Below are positions 43,113 through 51,611 of a stretch of DNA of 64,000 nucleotides, one piece after another. How positions within the stretch are numbered: the first letter of the stretch is position 1; each line of letters begins with the position of its first letter. Both the position numbers and the translations under genes were made by a program. The DNA is from Desulfurococcaceae archaeon (GTDB lineage: Archaea > Thermoproteota > Thermoprotei_A > Sulfolobales > Desulfurococcaceae), in NCBI GenBank assembly GCA_038845865.1, contig JAWBQJ010000006.1, positions 39,441 through 103,440 of the forward strand, in the 5' to 3' direction. A model generated the notes under the pieces. That model saw only the letters and a list, made by a program, of their open reading frames with translations, was not told the DNA's origin and made no database searches.

Positions 43113-44798
43113 CTAAATAAACGGCGTGAAAAACGTACCCAGAAGGGACTCCATCGCGATGCTACCCAGGTACACGCCTACACCCGTCATTATCAGCATT
43201 ACGGCCAGGAAGTAGTATACGGCGTGCCTTGAACCCGGGTTAACTGATAGTAATGCAATGGTATTGGACATCGCGAGAACTAGCGTTGAAATGTTAACCA
43301 TTAACGAGATGTCCACGGGCTTTACGGTGAAGAACGAGAACAAGCCGGCAAACTCCGCTGGGACGCTCATCGCGTACTTTAAGACGACGCTCGCAAACGC
43401 GTTTATGAACCCGCCGACGAAGATTAACAGTACTATCGCAACAGCGTGCATGGCGTAGAGTGTGATTTCAAAGGTCCTAAACACCTGTAAGTAGGCTAGT
43501 CTGAGCCTGAAGAACTCGTTAACGTGATCGGATAGCAAGGACCCAGCTTCGCCAGTGTCTCCGCCGAGCTCAATCGTGTCAATGAAGATCTTTGTGGTTC
43601 GCGCGACGAGGTCGCTACCGGACTCCTCGGCGAAGCGCGTCCAGATTATTCTCGGGTCTATCTTGTTCAACAAACCGGCATACACCTTGACGAGGAGCTT
43701 TTTGAGCTTCCCGAGCTCAGCCATTAGTAGAGGCTTCAGCGATTCGAGCATATTCGGCACTACAGCTAGGTGCTCGCCGTAGCTTCTTAGAAACGCTGGG
43801 TAGAACATGTCATACTCGATAATCCTGCCTTCGTAAAACTTAACCAGCAAACCGGCTGGCAGTAAAGCTAGCCCTGCGAATATCACGTACAGGGATGTAG
43901 CCTCCATCTCCGTTATCTTCAAGGTAATAACCAAGTACGTGAAAATAAGGGCGAGGAAGGCCATTCCGCACGCTCCTAGGACACTAATAGACCTCACTAT
44001 GCCGGCACGGCTTCTCCTGCACTCGAATAGCGGTCTCCTAATGATAAAGTAGAGTACCGACGACATTGCAAGTAGCGCGAGGGCCATGCCTACTATTGCC
44101 GTTAGTACGAGCTCGACCGCTCCACCGAAGATCATGCCTAAAAGCATGAGCGTGGCCACGAGAAACGTCAATGCACCGATGAGGGTGGTGTATATTCCGA
44201 GAACGACTCTTAGTGTCTCGATCATCCTACTATAGCCGGACTTGTACTCGCTAAACAACGTATTGTACTCCAACCTCAGGTACTCCTTTACGTCGCCACC
44301 GGTAGCGACGATTGCTGAGAATCTCTGAAAGAGCTGTTCTTCGACCTTGCTTGGGGTTTCCTTAGATACCAGTCTAAGGGACTCCGGTAGGCTGTACCCC
44401 CAGTTCTTGGTCAGCGTAGTGATCTTCGAGTATAGGTCCCTATACTTCTTCCTGTAGAAGTCGGCTTCGCCAACTTTTTGAAAAAGCGTTACTAGCGGGG
44501 GATTACCGGTGACGAGGCACCTCATGTGTACTAACACGAATGCCAGGTCGTCTGATACGGGTATGATGCCTCCTAGCCTCCTAATACCGACGTAGTAGAC
44601 CAGAAGCATAACTGAGCCAATGATTACGATAGCGCCGAGAACGGCGCTAAGGGGGTAGGGAACCGTTACCGTGATCGTCGAGACCACTACTACGTTGAGC
44701 AGTATTACAGCCCCGAACAGGTATGCCCTCTTAAGGAAGAGGTCTAACAACCTATTGAGCTGCTCACCGATGAAATCGCGTATTTTCCTCGAGCTCAT
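43113..44798 (-). CDS. flaJ: Archaellum platform protein FlaJ (ArlJ)
   Basis: A 561-residue membrane protein with two T2SF domains, hydrophobic clusters at about 25-70, 195-260, 270-325, 455-480 and 500-560, separated by basic cytoplasmic loops that engage FlaI. Last gene of the archaellum operon; its ATG overlaps the flaI stop by 4 nt. Confidence 0.93.
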   Translation of the reverse strand: MSSRKIRDFIGEQLNRLLDLFLKRAYLFGAVILLNVVVVSTITVTVPYPLSAVLGAIVIIGSVMLLVYYVGIRRLGGIIPVSDDLAFVLVHMRCLVTGNPPLVTLFQKVGEADFYRKKYRDLYSKITTLTKNWGYSLPESLRLVSKETPSKVEEQLFQRFSAIVATGGDVKEYLRLEYNTLFSEYKSGYSRMIETLRVVLGIYTTLIGALTFLVATLMLLGMIFGGAVELVLTAIVGMALALLAMSSVLYFIIRRPLFECRRSRAGIVRSISVLGACGMAFLALIFTYLVITLKITEMEATSLYVIFAGLALLPAGLLVKFYEGRIIEYDMFYPAFLRSYGEHLAVVPNMLESLKPLLMAELGKLKKLLVKVYAGLLNKIDPRIIWTRFAEESGSDLVARTTKIFIDTIELGGDTGEAGSLLSDHVNEFFRLRLAYLQVFRTFEITLYAMHAVAIVLLIFVGGFINAFASVVLKYAMSVPAEFAGLFSFFTVKPVDISLMVNISTLVLAMSNTIALLSVNPGSRHAVYYFLAVMLIMTGVGVYLGSIAMESLLGTFFTPFI

Positions 44799-46504
44799 AG
44801 GAGGTCGCCCCTAATTAGCCTTTTATAGGCTTGTTCTAGGCCGAGCTCGTATGTCTTGATCACTGCGCGGTACACATCGTAGTAGTCCAGTACGTTCTTC
44901 TCGGCGAGGAGTTTCAGGTACCTAGCCCTCAGCTCCAGTTCCTCGTAAACTACGTTTATTTCTCGGCGGGGAATGCCCCGCATTACGGCCACCTTCTCTT
45001 CTAGAAGGTAGCTTGCACCTCTACCCGAGAACCTGTGCGTATCTGTTACCGGGTCCCATACGAACACCGGTAACGCCGCGATGGAATCCGTCTTAGGGTC
45101 GTAGCCCAGTACTTCGTAAATGGATATCATCCTACGAACCAGCAATCCCTTCTTATCGTAAACCGATGACTGAAACCAGGCGATGTTGAGGTTATCTAGG
45201 TTTGTTTTAGGTACACTTATAGGCGGATTCGTAAGCCTCTGTAGAAGCCTCTCAATGTTAGCGGCGTGAAAGGTCGAGAGAACGGGGTGGCCTGTTTGCA
45301 TTGCCTGGAACGCTATGTTACCCTCTGCACCTCTGATTTCGCCGACAATGATGTAATTCGGCCGCTGCCTTAGCGCTGCTTTGAGCAGGTCGAACATCGT
45401 GACGCTGCTTTCCGCCTTCCCCGTATCCCTAGTCAACTCTCTTACCCAGTTGGGGTGCGGTAATGCGACTTCGGCGGTGTCTTCGATCGAGACGATCTTG
45501 TAGTTCGGCTTGATGAATACCGCCAGCGCGTTCAGCGTTGTTGTTTTACCACTAGCCGTTTCACCACATATAAAGGCGCTCATGCCCTCGCTAATCATGA
45601 TCCACATGTAAGCGGCGGCGAGCTCGCTGAAAGTCCTCCACTTGATCAACTGAGTTACGCTGATAGGGACCTTGGCCACTCTCCTAATGGTGAAGTTGCT
45701 TCCATGAAGGCTTACATCTTTTCCGTACACTATGTTTATCCTACTACCATCGGGGAGGGTTGCATCTACTATTGGCCTAGCTCTTGATACCGGCTTGCCG
45801 ATCTTCTCCCCGAGCTTTATTATGAACTGATCTAGCTCCTCCTCGCTGTGGAAGCCGACGTTGCTTTCCAGGGAGCCGAAAATCTTGTGCACTACGTATA
45901 TGTTGCCCACGCCCCTCGATGACACGTCTTCCAGGTAGGGGTCCCTCAGAAAGGGCTCTAGCGCGCCCAACCCGATCTTGTCCCTGATCAAGTGGTATTT
46001 CACGTAGTCGACGTCCCCGGAGTACACCTTGACCTTGGAGTTCCGCGGGCGGACCCCGTTATACTCCACGGGCTTATCAGTTACGTCTAGGATCTCTTCG
46101 AGCAGTTCCAACAAGACCCTCTTCTGCTCCTCGGCTGACTCGACCGCGTGCTCCGGCCTGATCTTGTATGCCAGTATCTCCTCGATCAGCCTAAGTAATC
46201 TCGGAGGAGGCCTCGGCGGCTCGACTATATTGTACCTGGCATACCCCCGGGCTCCTTGCTCGATGTTGTTGACGTGTACGAACACTCCTCCCCCAACGGG
46301 GTATAATATGTTATACTTACTCCATAACTTCATATCGCCCGCTGGCTTATCAGCTATGAGGGGTTCCTCACCGTGTTTCTCCTTAAACTCGCTGATGTAC
46401 TTGACCAGGTACTCGGGCCTATCGCCGAAATCTGGCTCCTTGACCTCAATCCTCGCCTTACGCCGGAATAGGGTTCTTATTTCGAAGCGGGGTAAGCTCG
46501 GCAT
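44795..46504 (-). CDS. flaI: Archaellum motor ATPase FlaI (ArlI)
   Basis: A 569-residue hexameric ATPase driving archaellum assembly and rotation. N-terminal domain with LGALEPFLRDPYLEDVSS, Walker A GETASGKT (314-321), VSIEDTAEVALPH, Walker B YIIVGEIRGAEG, His-box TGHPVLSTFHAANIERLLQR. It differs clearly from the pilus ATPase at 11160. Confidence 0.96.
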   Translation of the reverse strand: MPSLPRFEIRTLFRRKARIEVKEPDFGDRPEYLVKYISEFKEKHGEEPLIADKPAGDMKLWSKYNILYPVGGGVFVHVNNIEQGARGYARYNIVEPPRPPPRLLRLIEEILAYKIRPEHAVESAEEQKRVLLELLEEILDVTDKPVEYNGVRPRNSKVKVYSGDVDYVKYHLIRDKIGLGALEPFLRDPYLEDVSSRGVGNIYVVHKIFGSLESNVGFHSEEELDQFIIKLGEKIGKPVSRARPIVDATLPDGSRINIVYGKDVSLHGSNFTIRRVAKVPISVTQLIKWRTFSELAAAYMWIMISEGMSAFICGETASGKTTTLNALAVFIKPNYKIVSIEDTAEVALPHPNWVRELTRDTGKAESSVTMFDLLKAALRQRPNYIIVGEIRGAEGNIAFQAMQTGHPVLSTFHAANIERLLQRLTNPPISVPKTNLDNLNIAWFQSSVYDKKGLLVRRMISIYEVLGYDPKTDSIAALPVFVWDPVTDTHRFSGRGASYLLEEKVAVMRGIPRREINVVYEELELRARYLKLLAEKNVLDYYDVYRAVIKTYELGLEQAYKRLIRGDLL

Positions 46505-46516
46505 AGGGACACCCAG

Positions 46517-47230
46517 CTACACTTTAGCCAGGGCCATTGGTACGAGCTTTATTCCGAACGCGGGGTCTACCTCAAAGGTGATTGTTGTGTTGTAAACAGT
46601 CGGCGCGCCCTTCAGCTTGACTATGTTTATCGTTTTCATGTACCTGCCCCCCATCTCCACGTTCTTCAGCTCCATGTACCCATCGGCTATTGCTTTTAGG
46701 AACAAGTAAGTTTCCCTATCTAAGCCCTCAGGGTGTATGCTGAGTACGAAGGACTTACCCATGTCTACGAGCCTCTTCACTATCGTTAAGAAGTTTGAAA
46801 CGTTCTCGGTCGTGGCACCCTTAATCAGTGTAGTGAAGGAATCCACAACGTACATGTCGAACCTATTAACGCTTCTAACAACGTGGCTCTGCACGAGTTC
46901 GAGAAGGGTCTTCCCCGTGGTTTCAACCCATTTAACGCGTGGAATCCTAGACGAGTAAACCGTGAGGTGCCCCTTGACGTAGTAATCGAGTACGTTGAAG
47001 CCCACGTTAACCATCTGCCTAATGTAGCCGAGCGTGGTAGCCTCGGTCGTTATCACTATAACGTTTAGGCCGGAGAGAAGTGCCCCGTAGACGAACTGCT
47101 GTATTAAGACGGTTTTGCCGGTACCGTGCTCACCTTCAACCACTATAAGTGAGGGTATCGGTAGCCCTCCTGCGAGCTTCACATCAAGCTCGCTATTACC
47201 GGTCGTGATGGTCCTGGTTTCAAGGACCAT
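46517..47230 (-). CDS. flaH: Archaellum ATP-binding protein FlaH (ArlH)
   Basis: A 237-residue RecA/KaiC-like protein that forms a ring around FlaI. Walker A GEHGTGKTV; Walker B MYVVDSFTTLIKG. Unlike active KaiC, hydrolysis motifs are weak, in line with FlaH acting as an ATP sensor. Start at ATG 47230, which overlaps flaF by 11 nt and has GGTGGG upstream. Confidence 0.94.
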   Translation of the reverse strand: MVLETRTITTGNSELDVKLAGGLPIPSLIVVEGEHGTGKTVLIQQFVYGALLSGLNVIVITTEATTLGYIRQMVNVGFNVLDYYVKGHLTVYSSRIPRVKWVETTGKTLLELVQSHVVRSVNRFDMYVVDSFTTLIKGATTENVSNFLTIVKRLVDMGKSFVLSIHPEGLDRETYLFLKAIADGYMELKNVEMGGRYMKTINIVKLKGAPTVYNTTITFEVDPAFGIKLVPMALAKV

Positions 47231-47765
47231 AGATGACCCACCTAGCGGCTGTAAATCCATACTGCGAAGTGAAGACTATCTTCACTGGCTTTTCGACATC
47301 CATGTCACTGGCCGTGAACGCCCCTCTAATAACGCCCACTTCGCCGGGTCCTATGGCGGGCCTCGAAGTGAAGGGTATGAAGTAGTTTTCCGCGAGAACG
47401 ACCTTTTCCACGTTCCAGCTTATCCCGTATTCCAGCTTAGTGACCTTCATTTCACCCGCCGTGGTGTAGTACTGCGCTATCAAGTCGCATTTATTCATGG
47501 CGTAGATCGGGTCCGGGCCTTCGTTGTATACGCTCACCTCAAATTCCACTTCGTATATGCCGTTACCGACATTCCTTACGCCGACAATCGTAGCGTTTGC
47601 GATGGTAATCCTGTTAAGCCTAGACCTGGCTAACGATTCCACGTAGTCCTTCAATGAGCCGTGCAGTAGTGTGGCTGAGTACGTCAGCGTGCCTATGAAC
47701 AGCGAAGCGGCAATTAAGAATACCAATGTCACCACCGCGCCGGGTAGCACTACTTCGGACGGCAT
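47220..47765 (-). CDS. flaF: Archaellum stator protein FlaF (ArlF)
   Basis: A 181-residue protein with one N-terminal membrane helix (about 8-28) and a beta-sandwich extracellular part. In crenarchaeal operons the order is flaG, flaF, flaH, flaI, flaJ; position and topology make this FlaF, which binds the S-layer as stator. Sequence signal alone is weak. Confidence 0.8.
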   Translation of the reverse strand: MPSEVVLPGAVVTLVFLIAASLFIGTLTYSATLLHGSLKDYVESLARSRLNRITIANATIVGVRNVGNGIYEVEFEVSVYNEGPDPIYAMNKCDLIAQYYTTAGEMKVTKLEYGISWNVEKVVLAENYFIPFTSRPAIGPGEVGVIRGAFTASDMDVEKPVKIVFTSQYGFTAARWVIYGP

Positions 47766-47771
47766 TTGAGG

Positions 47772-48239
47772 TCACTCTGTGATTACGTACGTGGTGGTGT
47801 AGCCATTGACGAGGACCAATCTCACCTCTATAGGCCTGACATAGCTCTTACCGGACACGTCTATACATACCTCCACGGTTTCAGAGGGCTCTAGTACGTT
47901 TTTGCCGGTACCGTACTCCACGAGGACAACGTTCGGGTTACCGGTACTGTAGTAATCGACTGCGTTCGCGTAGTCTTTAACGAATATGTCGATGCTATCT
48001 AGCCTAGTGTATGGTAGGTCTCCCGTGTTCTTGAGAAAGAGAACTACGTGAGACCCGTTGTAGTACGCGTATATGATGGACACTCCGAGCCTAAAAGCAT
48101 CTGACCTGTTTTTTACCGCTATGCTTATGGAGTTGGCTAGGTAGTTTAGTTGCCCCATGATGGTAACGGCGAACAGGGATGCGAGGATCACCGCCACGAT
48201 CGTTAGTAGCGCGTGCGTTATCGTTGTGGACTCTCCCAT
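47772..48239 (-). CDS. flaG: Archaellum stator protein FlaG (ArlG)
   Basis: A 155-residue protein with an N-terminal membrane helix (ITHALLTIVAVILASLFAV) and a beta-rich outer domain with VVLFLKNTGDLPY. Archaeal FlaG has the same pilin-like start and beta-sandwich. It precedes flaF by 6 nt and overlaps the coiled-coil gene before it by 22 nt. Confidence 0.8.
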   Translation of the reverse strand: MGESTTITHALLTIVAVILASLFAVTIMGQLNYLANSISIAVKNRSDAFRLGVSIIYAYYNGSHVVLFLKNTGDLPYTRLDSIDIFVKDYANAVDYYSTGNPNVVLVEYGTGKNVLEPSETVEVCIDVSGKSYVRPIEVRLVLVNGYTTTYVITE

Positions 48240-48940
48240 TCACTTTTACCCTCTTTAACACCCGTTACTGCGCCTTCACCCGTAACCTGCTTTCTCCTCT
48301 TGGAGGCGAGCACGTCTATGACTGTTCTGAGGGCTTCTTCTTCAACGTCTTCGGACCTCACGCCTAGTTGCCTTAATAGCATGAACATCATTAACACGTT
48401 TTCTTCATGAGAGACGCCTTCTTTGAGGGACTCTTCGATGAGGTTCGCGGAAGCCTTTACCAGGCTGATCTCCTCTGGGGTGAACGCCCTGATTTCCTCC
48501 AACATCTTAATAATGGACTCTATGCTGGTCTTCGGGTAGAGCCTTCTAAGCTCGTAGAGTATCTTCATAACGTTCAGCATCTTCCTAAAGCTCGTTTCGG
48601 CGATGTGTACCCTCTCTTCGCGCAAGACCTCACTGATGCCTGTAAGTACCCGTGAAAACCCGGGCTTCTCCGCGCTTTCCGCCCGCCTGTCAAGTACAGC
48701 GGGCTTCTCAGTAGTGCGCTCCGCGGGCCCCTCTACGCCGGTACTCTGCGCGCTCGCCTGTGGGGGTGCTTGCAGAGGTACTTCAACAACCGGCTTCGCC
48801 TCTTCGACCGGCTTATACCCGCTGAAAGGCCCCGTCAAGTCCGCTATCGACGCCTTGATCTCCACGATAGTTCTTTTCAGTTCCTCAATACTAGTCTTGA
48901 GCTCCTTTAACTCTTTAACTAGATCAGCCTCCTGGGCCAT
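48218..48940 (-). CDS. Coiled-coil protein in the FlaX position of the archaellum operon
   Basis: A 240-residue soluble protein from ATG 48940 (GGTGGGGGTGCG before it; the frame stays open to 49081). Residues 5-40 form a heptad coiled coil (KELKELKTSIEELKRTIVEI), 45-95 are a Pro/Ala/Val-rich linker, and 105-215 are helical with KMLNVMKILYELRRLYP and TPEEISLVKASANLIEESL. Crenarchaeal FlaX has a membrane helix then coiled coil; this protein lacks a membrane helix, but the next gene upstream encodes one. It is not obviously FlaC/D/E. Confidence 0.75.
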   Translation of the reverse strand: MAQEADLVKELKELKTSIEELKRTIVEIKASIADLTGPFSGYKPVEEAKPVVEVPLQAPPQASAQSTGVEGPAERTTEKPAVLDRRAESAEKPGFSRVLTGISEVLREERVHIAETSFRKMLNVMKILYELRRLYPKTSIESIIKMLEEIRAFTPEEISLVKASANLIEESLKEGVSHEENVLMMFMLLRQLGVRSEDVEEEALRTVIDVLASKRRKQVTGEGAVTGVKEGKSEWESPQR

Positions 48941-49055
48941 CGCACCCCCACCTTTCCCGGGAACTGCAACCTCGAACTTAGCGAAGTGCGATAAAACCCT
49001 ACGCGTAAATACTCGGCAAAACCAGCACCTGCACCTCCACACGCAGTCCAAAAGG

Positions 49056-49322
49056 CTAGTACTCTTGGACACATGTATCAAACCCCCTTAAACCCCTCTT
49101 CTTGAGCCCGTACAGGATTATCGCCGAATCCACGCCCACGTGCATGAAGTAAACCGAGAGGTAGATAACCAGCACACCGGCTGTAACGGTAACTAGCATG
49201 AATAGAGCAAAGTCCAATGTGAGCGCGAACTTGATAAGCACCAGGTACAGGTAAATAAGTAGAGCTACCAGCGCAAATCCAACCGCCCCCGTGACCACGA
49301 GGCCCTTAACCAGGCCCCTCAT
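49056..49322 (-). CDS. Small membrane protein in the archaellum operon
   Basis: An 88-residue protein from ATG 49322 (GGGGTGTCT before it). Three hydrophobic stretches at about 5-35 and 38-62 (the first probably one long or two short helices), then a short basic tail RGLRGFDTC. It lies between flaB and the coiled-coil gene; with that protein it may do the job of FlaX, which is a membrane-anchored coiled-coil ring in Sulfolobus. Inference from position only. Confidence 0.7.
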   Translation of the reverse strand: MRGLVKGLVVTGAVGFALVALLIYLYLVLIKFALTLDFALFMLVTVTAGVLVIYLSVYFMHVGVDSAIILYGLKKRGLRGFDTCVQEY

Positions 49323-49365
49323 AGACACCCCTACCACCGTTTAACACACCATCTCGACATGGATG

Positions 49366-49385
49366 GAAAAATGCAGGAAAAAAAA
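49366..49385 (-). terminator. T-rich terminator after flaB
   Basis: The minus strand reads a run of eight T at 49385-49378, then another T5 at about 49371-49367, directly after the flaB stop. Archaeal termination uses such U-tracts; it would favour abundant archaellin mRNA over the downstream genes. Confidence 0.55.
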
Positions 49386-49389
49386 GAGC

Positions 49390-50040
49390 TTAAATTAAGC
49401 TGACGAACTCGTTCAACGGTAGTGTCGGCGGGATGAGCCTTTCAACAGTTAACGGCGCGCCCGCAAGAGGCCTAATTTCAACGATGAACCTATCGTATGG
49501 TTTTAGTTCAAGGCCGTCAGGCAGGTAAATCACTAGAATTACCTTTTCGCCTATTTCCAGTACTTTAAATGAAGGTGCATTTGTGTCTGTTTGTAGTGAT
49601 TGCACGAAGTAGAACGTAGCATTAACTTCGTTGCCTGTACCATTTCCGCTGACGTCATCGTACAGCTGGGTGTAGTTAACCGGCGATGACGCGCTCGCAG
49701 GATCTCCTGCGTTTATCTTTGAAAACGTCCCTCCAGGCAACCTTATCACTACGTCCACTTTGTCGTTAGAGAGGTCTACGGCCTGCTGTCCTGGCGAGAT
49801 CTTGAGGGGTATGTATATTGCCCTGACAAAGCCCGTATCGTTGACGTACGCCATTACGGACCCATCCACTTCCAGCGCGCTACTGGCTTCGTTTAGTGCT
49901 TGGTTCATTACCTCCTTGCTCTTCTGCGTAGTGAACATGCCCATGTTCAGTACTACGAATGCTAGCGCGGCCGCCACTATCACGAACGCTATCAGTACGA
50001 TTGCAGCCTCAATGCCAACGATACCCTTCTTCCCGGCCAT
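49390..50040 (-). CDS. flaB: Archaellin FlaB (ArlB)
   Basis: A 216-residue archaellum filament subunit. Class III signal peptide MAGKKG-IVGIEAAIVLIAF with predicted cleavage after Gly6, then the conserved hydrophobic assembly helix. The mature part is beta-rich with several N-x-T/S sequons. ATG with GGTGAAGGG upstream. Single archaellin copy in this window, first gene of the operon. Confidence 0.96.
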   Translation of the reverse strand: MAGKKGIVGIEAAIVLIAFVIVAAALAFVVLNMGMFTTQKSKEVMNQALNEASSALEVDGSVMAYVNDTGFVRAIYIPLKISPGQQAVDLSNDKVDVVIRLPGGTFSKINAGDPASASSPVNYTQLYDDVSGNGTGNEVNATFYFVQSLQTDTNAPSFKVLEIGEKVILVIYLPDGLELKPYDRFIVEIRPLAGAPLTVERLIPPTLPLNEFVSLI

Positions 50041-50073
50041 TTCCCTTCACCCGTGTTTCAGCTTTCTCCACCG

Positions 50074-50083
50074 TTTTTAAAAG
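50074..50083 (-). promoter_or_regulatory. flaB promoter TATA box
   Basis: CTTTTAAAAA on the minus strand, centred about 38 nt before the flaB ATG, followed at the expected distance by the leader with GGTGAAGGG. Confidence 0.6.
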
Positions 50084-50225
50084 AGGCTCCTTGAAACTCG
50101 CCCAGCCGGCTCTACGGGGCCCTTAGTGGAGTATTCGACGGGTCGGCGAGTCACCGTTGGCATTCTTTCAAACTAGTACCCATGGCTTTAAAGAACGGTT
50201 TACAGAGTCCTGAATGGGGTTAACC

Positions 50226-50600
50226 GTGCTTACCGCGAACGTGGCAGGTGTCGGGGACCCCACGAACTACTCTGTAACCCCCATGGAGGAGCTTTCAATA
50301 CTAGTCGATAACGTGGTGGTTAAACAGGCCGTTCTTGCGGGGTTTAGAGAGGGGATTATAGGGTACTGGCCCCGTGACCTCGACGGCGAAGTCGAGTACA
50401 TCACCAATAGCGTTTACCTGCCGAACTTGCTGTTAGCCTTTGTCGTAATTAACGGTGACGAGCTCAAGTACAAGTACATTGTCCTACTACTAGGTGAGAG
50501 GTTTCTACTACTAGCGCTCGATAAGAGGGTTGACGCGGAGAAGGTTGGAGGCCGGCTCTTGAGCGTGATCAGGGCGTTTTACGGGGTTTCTTCAGGCTGA
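50226..50600 (+). CDS. Small protein of unknown function next to the archaellum locus
   Basis: A 124-residue protein; TTTAAAG at about 50187 predicts transcription starting near 50216, so GTG 50226 (GGGGTT before it) is preferred to ATG 50214. Pattern of a central beta-sheet with KYKYIVLLLGERFLLLALD and flanking helices recalls Roadblock/longin-type folds, but this is only an impression. It converges on the regulator gene, overlapping it by 9 nt. Confidence 0.65.
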   Translation: MLTANVAGVGDPTNYSVTPMEELSILVDNVVVKQAVLAGFREGIIGYWPRDLDGEVEYITNSVYLPNLLLAFVVINGDELKYKYIVLLLGERFLLLALDKRVDAEKVGGRLLSVIRAFYGVSSG

Positions 50601-51455
50601 ACCCTTCTGGTAGATGAGGAGGTTCAGCAGGACGAGCGGTGCGAGTGCGAAGAGGACTATGACGGCCAACATCCAGGCGCTTACACCTATGAACACCACC
50701 GTTACGAGCACCAGGGTCAACACCCCTAGGTATACGGAGTTCAGCTTCAACATTATCTCGCTAGTCCACGGCGTTCCAGTGAGCTTAACGAGAAGCTTAT
50801 AGAGCAAACTAGATACGTATACCTTGTAGTGGAGCGTTCTTCTGAGTAGCTCGAAACCCTGCTTGTCTAGTAACAACGCATCTTCATTGCTCGCTTTTAC
50901 GACTCTAAATAGCTTTGTAGGCGGTTGCGTGAACGAGCTTAGAAGCACGTCTAGATCGGTCCTACTCATACCCATTAACCTGGCAAGACCTCTCACCAGG
51001 ATGGGCCTACTGGGCTTGACCAGTCCCAAGTATACTACCAACTTGTACAGGTTAATGCTGGTCATGATCTCCTTGGCGATGTTTATCCTTACGGGGACGG
51101 ATAGTTGCGCGTCGCCGAGTACCTGGGATGCGGGTTTCAGCAGGTCCACGATCTTGGAGACGAACTCCTCCCCTCTTTCACTAAGAGATACTCTGAGCTC
51201 TTCGCCGTCCTTCTCCTTGGAAATTAAACCCTTCTTTTCCAGTTTTCTTAGAGAGTCCAGTACCGCTTTCTTCGAGTAACCGAATGCGGTTGCGAGGTCG
51301 TCCGTGGTAACGGGCCTCTTAACGCTGTACAGGTACAGTATCAGCTCTAACTGGCTAGTAGCACGCGAGAAGTCTATGATACTATCCAGGTGCCTGAGGA
51401 GAGCAAGCCTTTTTTTAAACGTGTTAATGCCGCTTACCGTGGTTTCAGCGCCCAA
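50592..51455 (-). CDS. Membrane-anchored winged-helix regulator, ArnR-like
   Basis: A 287-residue protein. Residues 35-95 are a clear winged helix (VTTDDLATAFGYSKKAVLDSL, then a wing EEL RVSLSERG), 135-205 look like a second degenerate one, and 243-260 and 262-281 are two membrane helices near the C-terminus. This matches the layout of Sulfolobus ArnR/ArnR1, one-component regulators that activate flaB under starvation and are encoded next to the fla operon, as here. TTG start at 51455; TTTAAACATT upstream is the likely TATA. Confidence 0.82.
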   Translation of the reverse strand: MGAETTVSGINTFKKRLALLRHLDSIIDFSRATSQLELILYLYSVKRPVTTDDLATAFGYSKKAVLDSLRKLEKKGLISKEKDGEELRVSLSERGEEFVSKIVDLLKPASQVLGDAQLSVPVRINIAKEIMTSINLYKLVVYLGLVKPSRPILVRGLARLMGMSRTDLDVLLSSFTQPPTKLFRVVKASNEDALLLDKQGFELLRRTLHYKVYVSSLLYKLLVKLTGTPWTSEIMLKLNSVYLGVLTLVLVTVVFIGVSAWMLAVIVLFALAPLVLLNLLIYQKGSA

Positions 51456-51611
51456 AACTGTATCCCTACAGCTATATCAATGTTTAAACCTTTAAAACGG
51501 TTAAACCAGCCCTTCATCCCGAAGGCCCGCCAGCCTACAGCGTCCATGATCTGGACAGCGCGCACGCGCCTCTTAACCCCTCAAGGCGATTATTGTGCTA
51601 GGGATTTTAGG

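Noticed and set aside
51390..51611. N-terminal extension of the DHH phosphoesterase
   Set aside because: It crosses the regulator gene and the shared promoter region and lacks conserved residues; the domain begins right after 51612.
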